Shown here in pieces: positions 1-10,279 of a DNA stretch of 64,000 nt. Position 1 is the stretch's first letter; each line of letters starts with the position of its first letter. The position numbers and the translations under genes were made by a program. Location: positions 682,001-746,000 of the forward strand of contig NZ_CP080203.1 in assembly GCF_020424085.1 (NCBI RefSeq), given 5' to 3'. The notes beneath the pieces are model-generated. The model did no database searches and was not told where the DNA came from. It was given only the letters and a program-made list of their open reading frames with translations. The DNA is from Mycetocola spongiae (lineage in GTDB: Bacteria > Actinomycetota > Actinomycetes > Actinomycetales > Microbacteriaceae).

Positions 1-2
1 AG

Positions 3-1811
3 GCGCTGCGCACCTGGGGTTCGCTGACCCCCGGCCACCCCGAGTACGGACACACCAAGCACGTCGAGATCACCACCGGCCCCCTGGGCCAGGGTCTCGC
101 CTCGGCCGTGGGCTTCGCCTATGCCGCACGCTATGAGCGTGGCCTGTTTGACCCCGAGGCCGCCGCGGGCACCAGCCCCTTTGACCACTTCGTCTACGTC
201 GTGGCCGGAGACGGCGACCTCCAGGAGGGCGTGACCAGCGAGGCCTCCTCGCTGGCCGGCCACCAGGAGCTGGGCAACCTGATTGCCATCTACGACTCCA
301 ATCAGATCTCCATCGAGGACGACACCGATATCGCCTTCACCGAGGACGTGGCCAAGCGCTACGAGTCCTACGGCTGGGACGTGCGCATCGTGGACTGGAA
401 GAAGAACGGCGAATACGTCGAGGACGTCGCCGAGCTCAACGACCAGATCGAGGAGGCGAAGCTTGTCACCAATAAGCCCTCGCTGATCATCCTCAAGACC
501 ATCATCGGATGGCCCTCGCCGAAGAAGCAGAACACCGGTGGCATCCACGGCTCCAAGCTGGGCGCCGAGGAGCTCGCCGGCCTGAAGGTCGCCGTGGGCT
601 TTGACCCCGAGAAGAGCTTCGACGTGGCCCCCGAGGTCATCAACCACACCCGTGGTGCCATCGCCCGCGGCGCCGAGCTGCGCGCCGAGTGGCAGGTAGG
701 CTTCGACGCCTGGGCCGCCGCCAACCCCGAGCGCAAGCAGCTGCTTGACCGCCTCGAGGCCCGCGAGCTTCCCGCCGACGTCGAATCGGCACTGCCCGTA
801 TTCGAGGGTGGCAAGGACGTCTCGACCCGTGCCGCATCGGGCAAGGTCATCAACGGCCTCGCCGCCGTGCTGCCCGAGCTGTGGGGCGGCTCCGCCGACC
901 TCGCCGGCTCCAATAACACCACCATCGAGGGTGCGGCATCGTTTGTTCCCGCCGAGCACTCCACGGCCAGCTGGACCGGTAACGAATACGGCCGCGTGCT
1001 GCACTTCGGTATCCGCGAGCACGCCATGGGCGCGATCCTCAACGGCATCGTCCTGCACGGAAAGACCCGCGCATTTGGCGGAACCTTCCTGCAGTTCTCC
1101 GATTACATGCGTCCCGCGGTTCGCCTCGCGGCCCTCATGAACGTGGCCCCGATCTTCGTCTGGACCCACGACTCGATCGCCCTGGGCGAGGACGGCCCCA
1201 CCCACCAGCCGGTGGAGCACCTGGCCGCGCTGCGCGCCATCCCGAACCTCGACGTCATCCGCCCCGCGGACGCCAACGAGGTGTCCTATGCGTGGCTGGA
1301 GATGCTGAAGCGTCACACCGCCCCGCAGGGAATCGCGCTCTCGCGTCAGAACCTCCCCGTGTATGAGCGTGGCACCGGCAACGCCGAGGGCGAGACCTTC
1401 GCCTCCGCCGCACTCACCGCCCGCGGTGCGTATACCCTCCTCGAGGCGCCCAATGGCACCCCCGAGGTGCTGCTGATCGCCACAGGTTCCGAGGTGCAGC
1501 TGGCCGTTGAGGCCCGCGCGCAGCTCGCCACCGAGGGCATCCAGGCCCGCGTTGTCTCGGTCCCCTCGCTGGAGTGGTTCGCCGAGCAGGACGCCGCCTA
1601 CCGCGAAGAGGTTCTCCCCTCCGCCGTCACCGCCCGCGTCTCCGTGGAGGCCGGTATCGCCCTCACCTGGCGCGGCATCGTCGGCGATAAGGGTCGCTCC
1701 ATCTCGATCGAGCACTTCGGTGCCTCGGCCGATGAGAAGACCCTGTACACCAAGTTTGGAATCACGACCGAGGCCGTTGTGGCCGCGGCCAAGGAATCCC
1801 TCAACGCCTAG
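3..1811 (+). CDS. tkt: Transketolase, 5'-truncated by the window edge
   Basis: Transketolase moves two-carbon ketol units between sugar phosphates in the non-oxidative pentose phosphate pathway, using thiamine diphosphate, in the cytoplasm. The frame is open from base 3, so the real start lies upstream. About 602 residues are visible against roughly 700 in the family, so about 95 N-terminal residues are missing. Visible motifs are GPLGQG, the TPP-binding stretch beginning AGDGDLQEG with N further on, and the GIREHAMGA loop of the pyrimidine-binding domain. The stop at 1809-1811 is 24 nt before tal. It is the first visible gene of a tkt-tal-pgi-zwf-opcA-pgl operon. An internal GTG at 108 is not the start because conserved sequence continues upstream. 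Confidence 0.96.
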   Translation, partial: ALRTWGSLTPGHPEYGHTKHVEITTGPLGQGLASAVGFAYAARYERGLFDPEAAAGTSPFDHFVYVVAGDGDLQEGVTSEASSLAGHQELGNLIAIYDSNQISIEDDTDIAFTEDVAKRYESYGWDVRIVDWKKNGEYVEDVAELNDQIEEAKLVTNKPSLIILKTIIGWPSPKKQNTGGIHGSKLGAEELAGLKVAVGFDPEKSFDVAPEVINHTRGAIARGAELRAEWQVGFDAWAAANPERKQLLDRLEARELPADVESALPVFEGGKDVSTRAASGKVINGLAAVLPELWGGSADLAGSNNTTIEGAASFVPAEHSTASWTGNEYGRVLHFGIREHAMGAILNGIVLHGKTRAFGGTFLQFSDYMRPAVRLAALMNVAPIFVWTHDSIALGEDGPTHQPVEHLAALRAIPNLDVIRPADANEVSYAWLEMLKRHTAPQGIALSRQNLPVYERGTGNAEGETFASAALTARGAYTLLEAPNGTPEVLLIATGSEVQLAVEARAQLATEGIQARVVSVPSLEWFAEQDAAYREEVLPSAVTARVSVEAGIALTWRGIVGDKGRSISIEHFGASADEKTLYTKFGITTEAVVAAAKESLNA

Positions 1812-1835
1812 TCGTTGAAGATCGGAAGAATTGAA

Positions 1836-2945
1836 ATGACGAACGAACGTACCGCAGCACTCTCCGCCGCCGGCGTGAGCATCTGGCTCGACGACCTCTC
1901 CCGCGGACGCATCAACTCGGGCGGCCTGCAGACCCTCATCGCCGAGAAGAACGTTGTTGGTGTCACCACCAACCCCACGATCTTCGCCGGGGCCCTGAGC
2001 AACGGTGAGTCCTATGCCGAGCAGGTAGCCGAGCTCAAGGCGGCCGGGGCCGATGCCTCGAAGGCCGTATTTGAGATCACCACCGATGACGTCGCGGCAG
2101 CAAGCGATATCTTCGCCGATATCTATGCCTCCTCGAAGGGCTATGACGGCCGCGTCTCGATCGAGGTGGAGCCCGGCTTCGCCCACGATGCCGCCGCCAC
2201 CATCGCCCAGGCCAAGGAGCTGTGGGCCAAGGTCAACCGCCCCAACGCCATGATCAAGATCCCCGCGACCCTCGAGGGTCTCGAGGCCATCACCGCCGTG
2301 ATCGCCGAGGGCATCAGCGTAAACGTCACGCTGATCTTCTCGCTCGAGCGCTACCGCGCCGTGATCAACGCGTTCCTCACCGGCCTGGAGCAGGCCAAGG
2401 CCAACGGCATCGACATCTCCGGTATCCACTCCGTGGCGTCGTTCTTTGTGTCCCGCGTGGACAGCGAGATCAACACCCGCCTCGCGGCCGTCGGAACCCC
2501 CGAGGCCATCGAGCTCAAGAGCAAGGCCGGCGTGGCCAACGCTCAGCTCGCCTATGAGGTCTTTGAGCAGGCATTCGCCTCCGAGCGTGCCGCCACCCTG
2601 ATCGCCGCCGGCGCCAATAAGCAGCGTCCGCTGTGGGCCTCGACCGGTGTCAAGGATGCCGCGCTGCCCGATACCCTGTACGTCACCGAGCTGGTGGCCC
2701 CGGGTGTTGTCAACACCATGCCCGAGAAGACCCTGGAGGCCACGGCCGACCACGGTGTCATCACGGGTGACACAGTCACCGGTTCCTATGCGTCCGCCAA
2801 CGCCGTCATGGATGCCGTGGCCGCACAGGGTGTCTCCTATGATGAGGTCACCGCTCTTCTCGAGAAGGAGGGCGTGGAGAAGTTCATCGTCTCCTGGAAC
2901 GAGCTCCTGGAGACGGTGAACACCGCCCTGGAGGCCTCCAAGTGA
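1836..2945 (+). CDS. tal: Transaldolase
   Basis: Transaldolase transfers a dihydroxyacetone unit from sedoheptulose 7-phosphate to glyceraldehyde 3-phosphate. The protein has 369 residues, the usual length for the actinobacterial type. The Schiff-base lysine is Lys141 in the motif AMIKIPAT, and the N-terminal TTNPTIF motif is present. The ATG at 1836 is chosen because the protein then begins MTNERTAAL and a GGAAG ribosome site precedes it; the in-frame TTG at 1815 has no such support. The gene lies 24 nt after tkt and its stop overlaps the pgi start, suggesting coupled translation. Confidence 0.96.
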   Translation: MTNERTAALSAAGVSIWLDDLSRGRINSGGLQTLIAEKNVVGVTTNPTIFAGALSNGESYAEQVAELKAAGADASKAVFEITTDDVAAASDIFADIYASSKGYDGRVSIEVEPGFAHDAAATIAQAKELWAKVNRPNAMIKIPATLEGLEAITAVIAEGISVNVTLIFSLERYRAVINAFLTGLEQAKANGIDISGIHSVASFFVSRVDSEINTRLAAVGTPEAIELKSKAGVANAQLAYEVFEQAFASERAATLIAAGANKQRPLWASTGVKDAALPDTLYVTELVAPGVVNTMPEKTLEATADHGVITGDTVTGSYASANAVMDAVAAQGVSYDEVTALLEKEGVEKFIVSWNELLETVNTALEASK

Positions 2946-4537
2946 GCTTCGAAATCCACCTCTCCGGCGCGGCAAAGGACGCGGTAGACGCCGCCGTTCC
3001 GGCGCTGGTTGCCGATATGGTCGCCTCCGCGATCACCGCTCAGAACCCCACGCTGTGGGGCCCCGACGCCGAGGCCGAGGCCTCCGTGCGCCTGGGCTGG
3101 ACCGAGGCGGCCGCGATCTCGCGTCCCCTCGTTCCCGAGATCGAGGCGCTGCGCGAGGAACTGCGCGCGGCCGGAGTGACCCATATTGCCCTCGCGGGCA
3201 TGGGTGGCTCCTCGCTGGCCCCCGAGGTCATCACCAATACGATGGGCGTGGAGCTCACCGTTCTGGACTCGACCTCCCCCGGCCAGGTGCTCTCGGCACT
3301 GAACGACCGCCTGACCGAGACCGCCCTCGTGGTGTCCTCCAAGTCGGGCTCCACCGTGGAGACCGATAGCCAGCGTCGCATCTTCGAGAAGGCCTTTACC
3401 GAGGCCGGAATCGACCCGCGCGAGCGCATCATCGTGGTCACCGACCCGGGTTCGCCCCTGGACGGTTCGGCCCGCGAGGCCGGCTACCGCGTGTTTAACG
3501 CCGACCCCAACGTGGGCGGCCGTTATTCCGCGCTCACCGCATTTGGCCTGGTCCCCTCGGGCCTGGCCGGCGTGGACCTCACCGAGCTGCTCGACGAGGC
3601 GGATGCCGCCCTCGTGGAGCTCTCGGTGGATGAGCCGAGCAACCCCGGCCTGATCCTCGGTGCCGCCATGGCCGCGAAGTCCAAGCTGGGTATCGTCGCC
3701 GATGGCACCCATATCGTGGGCTTCGCCGACTGGGCCGAGCAGCTCATCGCCGAGTCCACCGGCAAGCAGGGCACCGGGGTTCTCCCCGTAGTCCTGGAGC
3801 CGCTGTCCACCGAGGTTGAGGCCGGCTATGCCGATACTCAGATTGTGCGCCTCGTGGAAAACGCCCATACCCACGCGCAGAAGCACCGCCGCGACGGCGA
3901 GATCCTCGTCTCCGGCACGCTGGGTGGCCAGATGATGGTGTGGGAATACGCCACGGTTGTGGCCGGACGCCTGCTCGGAATCGACCCGTTTGATCAGCCC
4001 GATGTGGAGTCCGCCAAGATCGCCACGCGCGGCCTGCTGGACTCCCGCCCCGAGCCGACCCCCGCAAATTTTGTGGAGGACGGCATCGAGGTGCGCGGCC
4101 CCGCCGCGATCCTCGGCGAGGCGACCACCGTGCGCGAGGTCCTCGGCAACCTGGTTGCCGCACTGGGTGAGGACGGCTATCTCGCCGTTCAGGCCTATGT
4201 GGATCGCGTGGCCTCCCCGCAGCTGCAGGGTGTGCGCGATCAGCTCGCCGCGATCTCCGGTCGCCCGGTGACCTTCGGCTGGGGCCCCCGGTTCCTGCAC
4301 TCCACCGGCCAGTTCCACAAGGGTGGACCGGCCGTGGGAGTCTTCCTGCAGATCACCGAGACCGCCCCGGTGGACCTCGAGGTTCCGGATCGTCCGTTCA
4401 CCTTCGGACAGCTGATCCAGGCCCAGGCCCAGGGTGATGCCAGCGTGCTGGCCGACCACGGACGTCCCGTGGTCACCCTCACGCTGACCGATCCGGCCAG
4501 CACCATCGAAACACTGTTCGCGTCCATCGCGCGCTAA
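2942..4537 (+). CDS. pgi: Glucose-6-phosphate isomerase
   Basis: The enzyme interconverts glucose 6-phosphate and fructose 6-phosphate, linking glycolysis to the pentose phosphate pathway. The 531-residue product carries the sugar-phosphate-binding signatures [11 protein letters not shown] and [10 protein letters not shown] of the SIS fold and a C-terminal stretch with FHKGGP. The GTG start overlaps the tal stop by four bases (GTGA), so it is probably translated by coupling. It belongs to the branch of Pgi found next to tal in many Actinobacteria. A long open frame on the opposite strand is a GC artefact. Confidence 0.95.
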   Translation: MSFEIHLSGAAKDAVDAAVPALVADMVASAITAQNPTLWGPDAEAEASVRLGWTEAAAISRPLVPEIEALREELRAAGVTHIALAGMGGSSLAPEVITNTMGVELTVLDSTSPGQVLSALNDRLTETALVVSSKSGSTVETDSQRRIFEKAFTEAGIDPRERIIVVTDPGSPLDGSAREAGYRVFNADPNVGGRYSALTAFGLVPSGLAGVDLTELLDEADAALVELSVDEPSNPGLILGAAMAAKSKLGIVADGTHIVGFADWAEQLIAESTGKQGTGVLPVVLEPLSTEVEAGYADTQIVRLVENAHTHAQKHRRDGEILVSGTLGGQMMVWEYATVVAGRLLGIDPFDQPDVESAKIATRGLLDSRPEPTPANFVEDGIEVRGPAAILGEATTVREVLGNLVAALGEDGYLAVQAYVDRVASPQLQGVRDQLAAISGRPVTFGWGPRFLHSTGQFHKGGPAVGVFLQITETAPVDLEVPDRPFTFGQLIQAQAQGDASVLADHGRPVVTLTLTDPASTIETLFASIAR

Positions 4538-4564
4538 TTAAAGCAACCCTCTTCTAGGAGTCCC

Positions 4565-6109
4565 ATGTCCCCCGTGGATATTACGCCAGAGTTTAATCCG
4601 CTCCGGCTGAGCTCGGATCGGCGATTGAATCGTATCGCCGGTCCGAGCGGACTGATCATTTTCGGTGTTACCGGTGATCTGTCCCGCAAGAAACTGATGC
4701 CGGCGGTCTATGACCTGGCCAACCGGGGGCTGCTGCCCCCGGGCTTTTCCCTCGTCGGGTTCGCCCGTCGGGACTGGGAAGACCAGGACTTCATGCAGGT
4801 TGTTCACGACTCGGTCCGGGATCACGCCCGGACCGAGTTCCGTGAGGAAGTATGGAACCAGCTCGCCCAGGGAATCCGTTTTGTTCCGGGTGAGTTTGGT
4901 GACGATGAGGCGTTTGATCGCCTGAAGCAGACCATTGAAAAGCTTGACCTCGAGCGCGGCACGATGGGGAACCACGCGTTCTATCTGTCGATCCCGCCCA
5001 AGGCCTTCCCCCAGGTCACCGAGCAGCTGCGCCGCAGCGGCCTCGCCGACCAGACCGAGGGTTCCTGGCGTCGTGTGGTCATCGAGAAGCCGTTTGGTTC
5101 GGACCTGAAGACCGCCCGCGAGCTCAACGCCGTGGTGGAGTCGGTGTTCCCTCCCGATTCGGTTTTCCGTATCGACCACTACCTGGGCAAGGAGACGGTG
5201 CAGAATATTCTTGCGCTGCGCTTTGCCAATCAGCTCTTTGAGCCGCTATGGAACGCCAAATATGTTGACCACGTGCAGATCACCATGGCCGAGGACATCG
5301 GCGTGGGTGGTCGCGCGGGCTATTACGACGGTATCGGCGCCGCCCGCGACGTCATCCAGAACCACATCCTGCAGCTGCTGGCGCTCACCGCCATGGAGGA
5401 GCCCAACTCCTTCGATGCCGCGGATCTGCGTGCGGAAAAGGAGAAGGTCCTCGCGGCCGTTCGCCTGCCCGCCGACCTGGGTACCGCCACCGCGCGCGGC
5501 CAGTACGCCGGCGGATGGCAGGGCGGTGAGCAGGTTCCCGGCTTCCTCGAGGAGGACGGCATGAACCCGGAATCCACCACCGAGACCTATGCCGCGATGC
5601 GCCTGGACATTAATACCCGCCGTTGGGCCGGTGTGCCGTTTTATCTGCGCAGCGGTAAGCGTCTGGGTCGCCGCGTCACGGAGATCGCCGTGGTCTTTAA
5701 GCGCGCCCCGCAGTATCTCTTTGAGGAGAGCCAGACCGCGGAGCTCGGCGAGAACGCCCTCGTGATTCGGGTGCAGCCCGATGAGGGTGTCACGATTCGT
5801 TTTGGTTCCAAGGTGCCCGGTGCCGGCATGCAGGTGCGCGATGTGACCATGGACTTCGGTTATGGCCACGCGTTCACCGAGGCGAGCCCCGAGGCCTATG
5901 AGCGCCTGATTCTTGACGTTCTGCTCGGCGATCCGCCCCTGTTCCCGCGCCACGAGGAGGTTGAGCTCTCCTGGAAGATCCTCGACCCGATCGAGGAGTA
6001 CTGGGCCGCACAGGGTGGCCCGCTAGATCAGTATCAGCCCGGATCCTGGGGGCCGGCCTCGGCCGATGACCTTCTCCAGCGTGATGGCCGGAATTGGAGA
6101 CGCCCGTGA
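4565..6109 (+). CDS. zwf: Glucose-6-phosphate 1-dehydrogenase
   Basis: Zwf oxidises glucose 6-phosphate to 6-phosphogluconolactone with NADP+, the entry step of the oxidative pentose phosphate pathway. The 514-residue protein has the nucleotide-binding motif GVTGDLSRKKL near residue 35 and the active-site signature RIDHYLGKE at residues 202-210. An AGGAG ribosome site lies a few bases before the ATG. It is 27 nt after pgi and its stop overlaps the opcA GTG by four bases, consistent with OpcA being the partner needed for its assembly or activation. Confidence 0.97.
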   Translation: MSPVDITPEFNPLRLSSDRRLNRIAGPSGLIIFGVTGDLSRKKLMPAVYDLANRGLLPPGFSLVGFARRDWEDQDFMQVVHDSVRDHARTEFREEVWNQLAQGIRFVPGEFGDDEAFDRLKQTIEKLDLERGTMGNHAFYLSIPPKAFPQVTEQLRRSGLADQTEGSWRRVVIEKPFGSDLKTARELNAVVESVFPPDSVFRIDHYLGKETVQNILALRFANQLFEPLWNAKYVDHVQITMAEDIGVGGRAGYYDGIGAARDVIQNHILQLLALTAMEEPNSFDAADLRAEKEKVLAAVRLPADLGTATARGQYAGGWQGGEQVPGFLEEDGMNPESTTETYAAMRLDINTRRWAGVPFYLRSGKRLGRRVTEIAVVFKRAPQYLFEESQTAELGENALVIRVQPDEGVTIRFGSKVPGAGMQVRDVTMDFGYGHAFTEASPEAYERLILDVLLGDPPLFPRHEEVELSWKILDPIEEYWAAQGGPLDQYQPGSWGPASADDLLQRDGRNWRRP

Positions 6110-7053
6110 TTGTCGAACTGCCCGATACCACCGTCAGTGCGGTATCCAAGCGTCTGGTGACCCTGCGCGAGGACGGCGGAGCCGTGGCCCTGGGCCGCGT
6201 CCTGACCCTCGTGATTGTCTCCGAGCACGGCCAGGAGGAGGAGGCCATTGCGGCCGCCAACGAGGCCTCCCGCGAGCACCCCATGCGGGTCATCGTGGTC
6301 TCCAATGAGCCGGCAAACGCCGTCTCGGGCGAGGCGCGACTGGACGCCCAGATTCGTGTGGGCGGCGACGCCGGCGCGAGCGAGGTCATCATCCTGAGCG
6401 TTTATGGCGATGCCGCACGCAGCCAGGAGTCGCTGATCACCGGGCTCCTGCTGCCCGATGCTCCCGTCGTGGCCTGGTGGCCCGGTGTGGCACCCGCGGG
6501 TGTCGCCCAGACCGCCCTGGGCCGGATGGCTCAGCGCCGGATCACGGATGCCTCGGTATGCGAGGATCCCACGGCCGCGCTGGAGCTGCTCTCGCAGAAC
6601 TATTCTCCGGGCGATACCGATTTCGCCTGGACCCGTCTCACGCTGTGGCGCGCTCAGCTCGCCGCGGTGCTGGATCAGCCGCCGTATGAGCCCGTGACCG
6701 CCGTGGTGGTAGCCGGCGCCTCGGACTCGCCGTCCACCACGCTGCTCGCGGCGTGGCTGCGTCGTCAGCTGGATGCCCCGGTCACCCAGGAGCACACGCC
6801 GCGCGGTTCCGGGGAGACCGGAATCCACAGCGTCCGCCTGGTTCGCCCGAGTGGCGATGTGGAGATTGCCCGCCCGTTCACCAGTATCTCGGCCACCCTC
6901 ACGCTCCCCAACCAGCCGCAGCATGAAATTGCGATGCCGCGCCGGAGCCTGCGTGACTGCCTGGCCGAGGAACTGCGTCGGCTCGACCCCGACGCACTCT
7001 ACGGAGACGTCATCACCGTGGGCCTGCCCGCGCTGCTGGCCGAAACCGCGTAA
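6106..7053 (+). CDS. opcA: Glucose-6-phosphate dehydrogenase assembly protein OpcA
   Basis: OpcA is required for assembly or allosteric activation of glucose-6-phosphate dehydrogenase in actinobacteria and cyanobacteria. The product has 315 residues from the GTG at 6106, typical for the actinobacterial form. That start overlaps the zwf stop (GTGA), which favours it over the in-frame TTG at 6094. The position between zwf and pgl is the canonical actinobacterial order. No catalytic motif is expected or seen; the assignment rests on overall sequence character and context. Confidence 0.93.
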   Translation: MIVELPDTTVSAVSKRLVTLREDGGAVALGRVLTLVIVSEHGQEEEAIAAANEASREHPMRVIVVSNEPANAVSGEARLDAQIRVGGDAGASEVIILSVYGDAARSQESLITGLLLPDAPVVAWWPGVAPAGVAQTALGRMAQRRITDASVCEDPTAALELLSQNYSPGDTDFAWTRLTLWRAQLAAVLDQPPYEPVTAVVVAGASDSPSTTLLAAWLRRQLDAPVTQEHTPRGSGETGIHSVRLVRPSGDVEIARPFTSISATLTLPNQPQHEIAMPRRSLRDCLAEELRRLDPDALYGDVITVGLPALLAETA

Positions 7054-7065
7054 AGAAAAGGATCA

Positions 7066-7839
7066 ATGATGACCAACGAACGCCGCGTCCTTATCCATAA
7101 GGACAGCGAGGCGCTCACGGCTGCACTTGCCGCGCGCTTCCTCACCAAAACGCTGGACTTGCTTGATGAATTTGATCGGGTAAATATTGTCCTTGAGGGC
7201 GGTCGGGTGGGAATTGCGGTTCTCGAGTCGATCAACGCCTCCCCCGCCCGCGATAGTCTCGACTGGTCGCGTGTGCACTTCTGGTGGGGCGATGAGCGTT
7301 ATGTGGCCGCGGACAGCGATGACCGCAGCGATCTGAAGGCCCGCGCGGCCCTGCTTGATCACGTGCAGATCCCCGCGGAAAATATCCATGCGATGCCCTC
7401 GACCGATTCCGGCCTCACGCTGGATGAGGCCGCCCAGGCCTATTCCGCGGAGCTGAACCGTTTTGCCGATAGCGATGCCACCGTGCCGCGCTTCGACATC
7501 ACGTTCCTCGGTGTGGGCCCGGACGGCCACACGGCCTCGCTGTTCCCCGGCTTTGCCGAGGTACAGGATAAGGATCACTCGGTGCTTCCGGTGCGCAATT
7601 CGCCGAAGCCGCCCTCCGATCGCATCACGCTGACCCGCTCCGCGCTGAATAGCTCGCAGCGGGTCTGGGTGGAGCTCGCCGGCGCCGAGAAGGCCACGTC
7701 GCTGGGGCTCGCCCTCGCGGGCGCCTCCTATGCGGATGTGCCGATTGCCGGCATTAAGGGTCGTCGCCGCACGGTGTTTTTCATCGACCAGGCGGCCGCT
7801 GCCGAGGTTCCCGAGAACCTCATCACGCAGAGCTACTAG
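7066..7839 (+). CDS. pgl: 6-Phosphogluconolactonase
   Basis: The enzyme hydrolyses 6-phosphogluconolactone made by Zwf to 6-phosphogluconate. The 257-residue product shows the family motif GVGPDGHTASLFPG near residue 148. Two consecutive ATG codons (7066 and 7069) follow an AAAGGA ribosome site, and either could serve. It ends the pentose-phosphate operon and is followed within 15 nt by a strong hairpin. Confidence 0.95.
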   Translation: MMTNERRVLIHKDSEALTAALAARFLTKTLDLLDEFDRVNIVLEGGRVGIAVLESINASPARDSLDWSRVHFWWGDERYVAADSDDRSDLKARAALLDHVQIPAENIHAMPSTDSGLTLDEAAQAYSAELNRFADSDATVPRFDITFLGVGPDGHTASLFPGFAEVQDKDHSVLPVRNSPKPPSDRITLTRSALNSSQRVWVELAGAEKATSLGLALAGASYADVPIAGIKGRRRTVFFIDQAAAAEVPENLITQSY

Positions 7840-7842
7840 GCA

Positions 7843-7885
7843 TAAAAATCCGGCCCCTCTCCCGCGGGAGAGGGGCCATTTTTAT
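7843..7885. terminator. Bidirectional intrinsic terminator between pgl and the convergent hypothetical gene
   Basis: Bases 7852-7877 form a GC-rich inverted repeat whose arms GGCCCCTCTC and GAGAGGGGCC enclose a short CCGCGG centre. An A-run lies before it and a T-run after it, so it can end transcription from both sides. Stop codons of the flanking genes lie within about 15 nt. Confidence 0.9.
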
Positions 7886-7887
7886 GT

Positions 7888-8295
7888 TTAGTGGGCGGTG
7901 TGGGCCGGGGGCGCATCCCACGGCAGTTCCGGGGTGGGCGCATCGGCCGCGAGCGGCCGCAGCGTGTCAGGGAGCGGGAACGGCAGCAGGAATTCCAGCG
8001 GGGTCGCGTTGATATCGCCCCAGTCGTCTTTTTTCACGCGGATTGCGCTCTCCGATACCTCGGTGAGCCGCACGCGCAGCCAGGTTCCCTCGGGAAGCCG
8101 CAGTTCAAAGGGATCGGCGAGATAGCCGATGCCCAGCTCCTCGAGGTACTCCTCGGCCGCGAGCCAGTCCAGCTCGGGGGTACGTTCGCGTCCAAGCAGG
8201 TCAATCACGATAAAGCCCTCGCCTCGCGGGGACATCCATCCCAGTAGCTCGCCATCGGGGCGGCGGTGCGGGATCCATTCGGGTAAAGCGCTCAT
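7888..8295 (-). CDS. Conserved hypothetical protein, 135 aa
   Basis: I do not recognise a named family. The product starts MSALPEWIPHRRPDGELLGW, has no signal peptide or membrane segment, and is rich in acidic and aromatic residues, like small cytoplasmic proteins found in Microbacteriaceae. The ATG at 8295 is chosen over longer frames because a TAGCCT -10 element ends seven bases before it, as in many other genes of this window, and because the extra upstream residues look like shadow coding (Arg/Pro rich). It lies 40 nt downstream of the ABC exporter gene but probably has its own promoter. Confidence 0.7.
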   Translation of the reverse strand: MSALPEWIPHRRPDGELLGWMSPRGEGFIVIDLLGRERTPELDWLAAEEYLEELGIGYLADPFELRLPEGTWLRVRLTEVSESAIRVKKDDWGDINATPLEFLLPFPLPDTLRPLAADAPTPELPWDAPPAHTAH

Positions 8296-8302
8296 GGCTG
8301 CC

Positions 8303-8308
8303 AGGCTA
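8303..8308 (-). promoter_or_regulatory. -10 element for a leaderless transcript of the 135-aa hypothetical gene
   Basis: The minus strand reads TAGCCT, then seven bases, then ATG. Transcription would start at or beside the start codon. There is no Shine-Dalgarno sequence. The call rests on repetition of this arrangement in the window. Confidence 0.5.
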
Positions 8309-8335
8309 TCATCGCGCCGCCCGGGTGTGTCGGGA

Positions 8336-10279
8336 CTATCCACGGATCGCATCGGCTGGATGCGCACGCGCCGCCACCAGCGCCGGATAGGCCGAGGCCA
8401 GGATCCCGGTGATCGCCCCCGCGCCGATGCCAACCCCCACGGCGCTCGGCGCGAGGGTGGGGGTCCAGCCCTGCGCGGCACATGCGATCAACACCCCCAT
8501 CATGCCCACCGCGCTTCCCGCGATGCCGCCCCCGAGCCCAATCGTGAGCCCCTCCAGGGTGAACATTCGCCAGATCGACGCGCGACTCGCCCCGATCGCG
8601 CGTCGCAGCGCGATCTCCGCGGCACGTGCCTGCACGGAAAGATACATTGCGGTGGCCGCGCTGAGCGAGGCCAATGCCAAAAGAACCCCCGCGATTATTC
8701 CCATCAGCGTGCCCAGGTCGGTGGATACCCCGCGGCCGAGGTTGCGGAGATCGGCCACCGTGGATACCCTGACCGCGGCGGGATCCCCCGGGGAAACCGC
8801 GAGTGGGATGGCCTCGGCCACGGCCGCCGGGAACCCGGGTTGGGTGCGCACCAACAGTTCGGGTTCGCTCACGGGAAGTCGATCGCGCAGGCCCGGGGAC
8901 AGCAGGATGGTATTGGCCAGCAGCTCGTCCCGGCCCGGATCGGAGATGATGCCCACCACATCCAGTGCGATTCCGCCCACCCAGATCTGTTTGCCGGGTC
9001 CGGCAGAGTGAATGCCGAGGTCTCGGGCGGCGTCCCGGCCCAGGAGTGCGATATTTCCTCCCCAGTCATTTTCTAATAGGGTCGATGCGCCGTTCGGTAC
9101 GATGCTGGGCGCCTGTAGCCGGACATAATCGGGATCGGCCAGCTGAATGCGGCCGGTAAAGCGTGCCGCTCCCGGAACGGAGTCCGGCGGCAGCAGGGAG
9201 ACGCGCGCATCGGCGGTGGCGATTATGGCACGATATCCCACACCGCTCACGCCCTCCAGGGCGCGGATCCGTGCGGCGGTATCGGCGGATTCTGCGAGGG
9301 TGGGGTCCTTCCCCGATACCACAACCTCATCGAGCCCCGCCCGGGTAATGCGTTCGCTGACCTGGGCGGCGGCACTCTCGTTCAGCCCCATCGAGGCCAC
9401 CAGTCCGCCGGTTCCCAGGAGAAAGGCGAGGAGAAGCAGGAGCGAACGCCCGGGTTTTCCGGTGTGTATCGAGAGTGCCTGCGCGATCTCGTCGAGCGCG
9501 CGGCGCGGCCAGCCCCCGCCGCGCTGGACGCCGGGCCTGGACGGGACCTCTGCCCTCTCGGCGGGGAGGGCGCTATCGGGTTTCCGCCCCGCGCTGCCGT
9601 CGCCCAGGACGCCGTCAACGAGGTGCACGGTGCGGTCGGCCGCGGCCGCAACCTCGCGGTCATGGGTGATCAGGATCACGCTAACCCCGCCGCGGTTCAG
9701 CCCGCGCAGATAGCTCATGATACGGGCCGAGTTGGCGCTGTCCAGCGCCCCGGTGGGTTCATCCGCGAGGATCAGCCTCGGTCGTGTGGCCACCGCCCGG
9801 GCGATAGCCACCCGCTGCCGCTCGCCGCCCGAGAGATTTTTTCCCAGTTCCTCGGATCGCGGGAGGAGGTCCAGCAGGTCCAACGCCCGGGTGACCCGCT
9901 CCTCGCGCTCGCGCCTACGCACGCCCTGCACGCGCAGGCCCAGCGCGGCATTATCGGCGGCGGAATCGGCGAGGAGCACGTGCGACTGTTGGAAGACAAA
10001 CCCGATGACGTGGGCACGCAGGAGGTTTTGCTCCGACTCGCGCAGGCCCGATACGTCCGTACCGTCAAATTCATAGGTCCCGCCACTTGCGGTATCAAGC
10101 AACCCCAGAAGATTCAGGAGGGTGGATTTGCCGGCGCCCGAGGGGCCCATGATGGCAATAAACTCCCCCACGCCCACGCTGAGATTCACCGAGCGCAACG
10201 CAAAAACCCGTTCCGGGCCGGAACCGTAGTATTTTTGGAGGCCGCTCACCCGCAGGAGGGGCCGCGAAGGGCCGGTCAC
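8336..10279 (-). CDS. MacB-type ABC transporter, ATPase fused to FtsX-like permease
   Basis: The 647-residue protein joins an N-terminal ABC ATPase to a MacB/FtsX permease. Walker A GPSGAGKST is at residues 45-53, the signature LSGGERQ at 149-155 and Walker B LILADE at 169-174. After about residue 275 come one membrane segment, an extracytoplasmic domain of about 220 residues, and three C-terminal membrane segments around a conserved RRAIGASR loop. Such transporters work by mechanotransmission, pumping substrates already outside the membrane rather than moving them through it. The gene overlaps the fusion-protein gene by four bases, so the two are made together. It is the last gene of a five-gene cassette that starts with a small secreted protein, its probable client. 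MacB-like ABC proteins of this type accompany lactococcin-972-class bacteriocins in other Gram-positives. Confidence 0.9.
   Translation of the reverse strand: MTGPSRPLLRVSGLQKYYGSGPERVFALRSVNLSVGVGEFIAIMGPSGAGKSTLLNLLGLLDTASGGTYEFDGTDVSGLRESEQNLLRAHVIGFVFQQSHVLLADSAADNAALGLRVQGVRRREREERVTRALDLLDLLPRSEELGKNLSGGERQRVAIARAVATRPRLILADEPTGALDSANSARIMSYLRGLNRGGVSVILITHDREVAAAADRTVHLVDGVLGDGSAGRKPDSALPAERAEVPSRPGVQRGGGWPRRALDEIAQALSIHTGKPGRSLLLLLAFLLGTGGLVASMGLNESAAAQVSERITRAGLDEVVVSGKDPTLAESADTAARIRALEGVSGVGYRAIIATADARVSLLPPDSVPGAARFTGRIQLADPDYVRLQAPSIVPNGASTLLENDWGGNIALLGRDAARDLGIHSAGPGKQIWVGGIALDVVGIISDPGRDELLANTILLSPGLRDRLPVSEPELLVRTQPGFPAAVAEAIPLAVSPGDPAAVRVSTVADLRNLGRGVSTDLGTLMGIIAGVLLALASLSAATAMYLSVQARAAEIALRRAIGASRASIWRMFTLEGLTIGLGGGIAGSAVGMMGVLIACAAQGWTPTLAPSAVGVGIGAGAITGILASAYPALVAARAHPADAIRG

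Noticed and set aside
2837-4459. 540-codon open frame opposite pgi
   Set aside because: Antisense shadow; Gly/His-rich composition, no start signals, and pgi is unambiguous.
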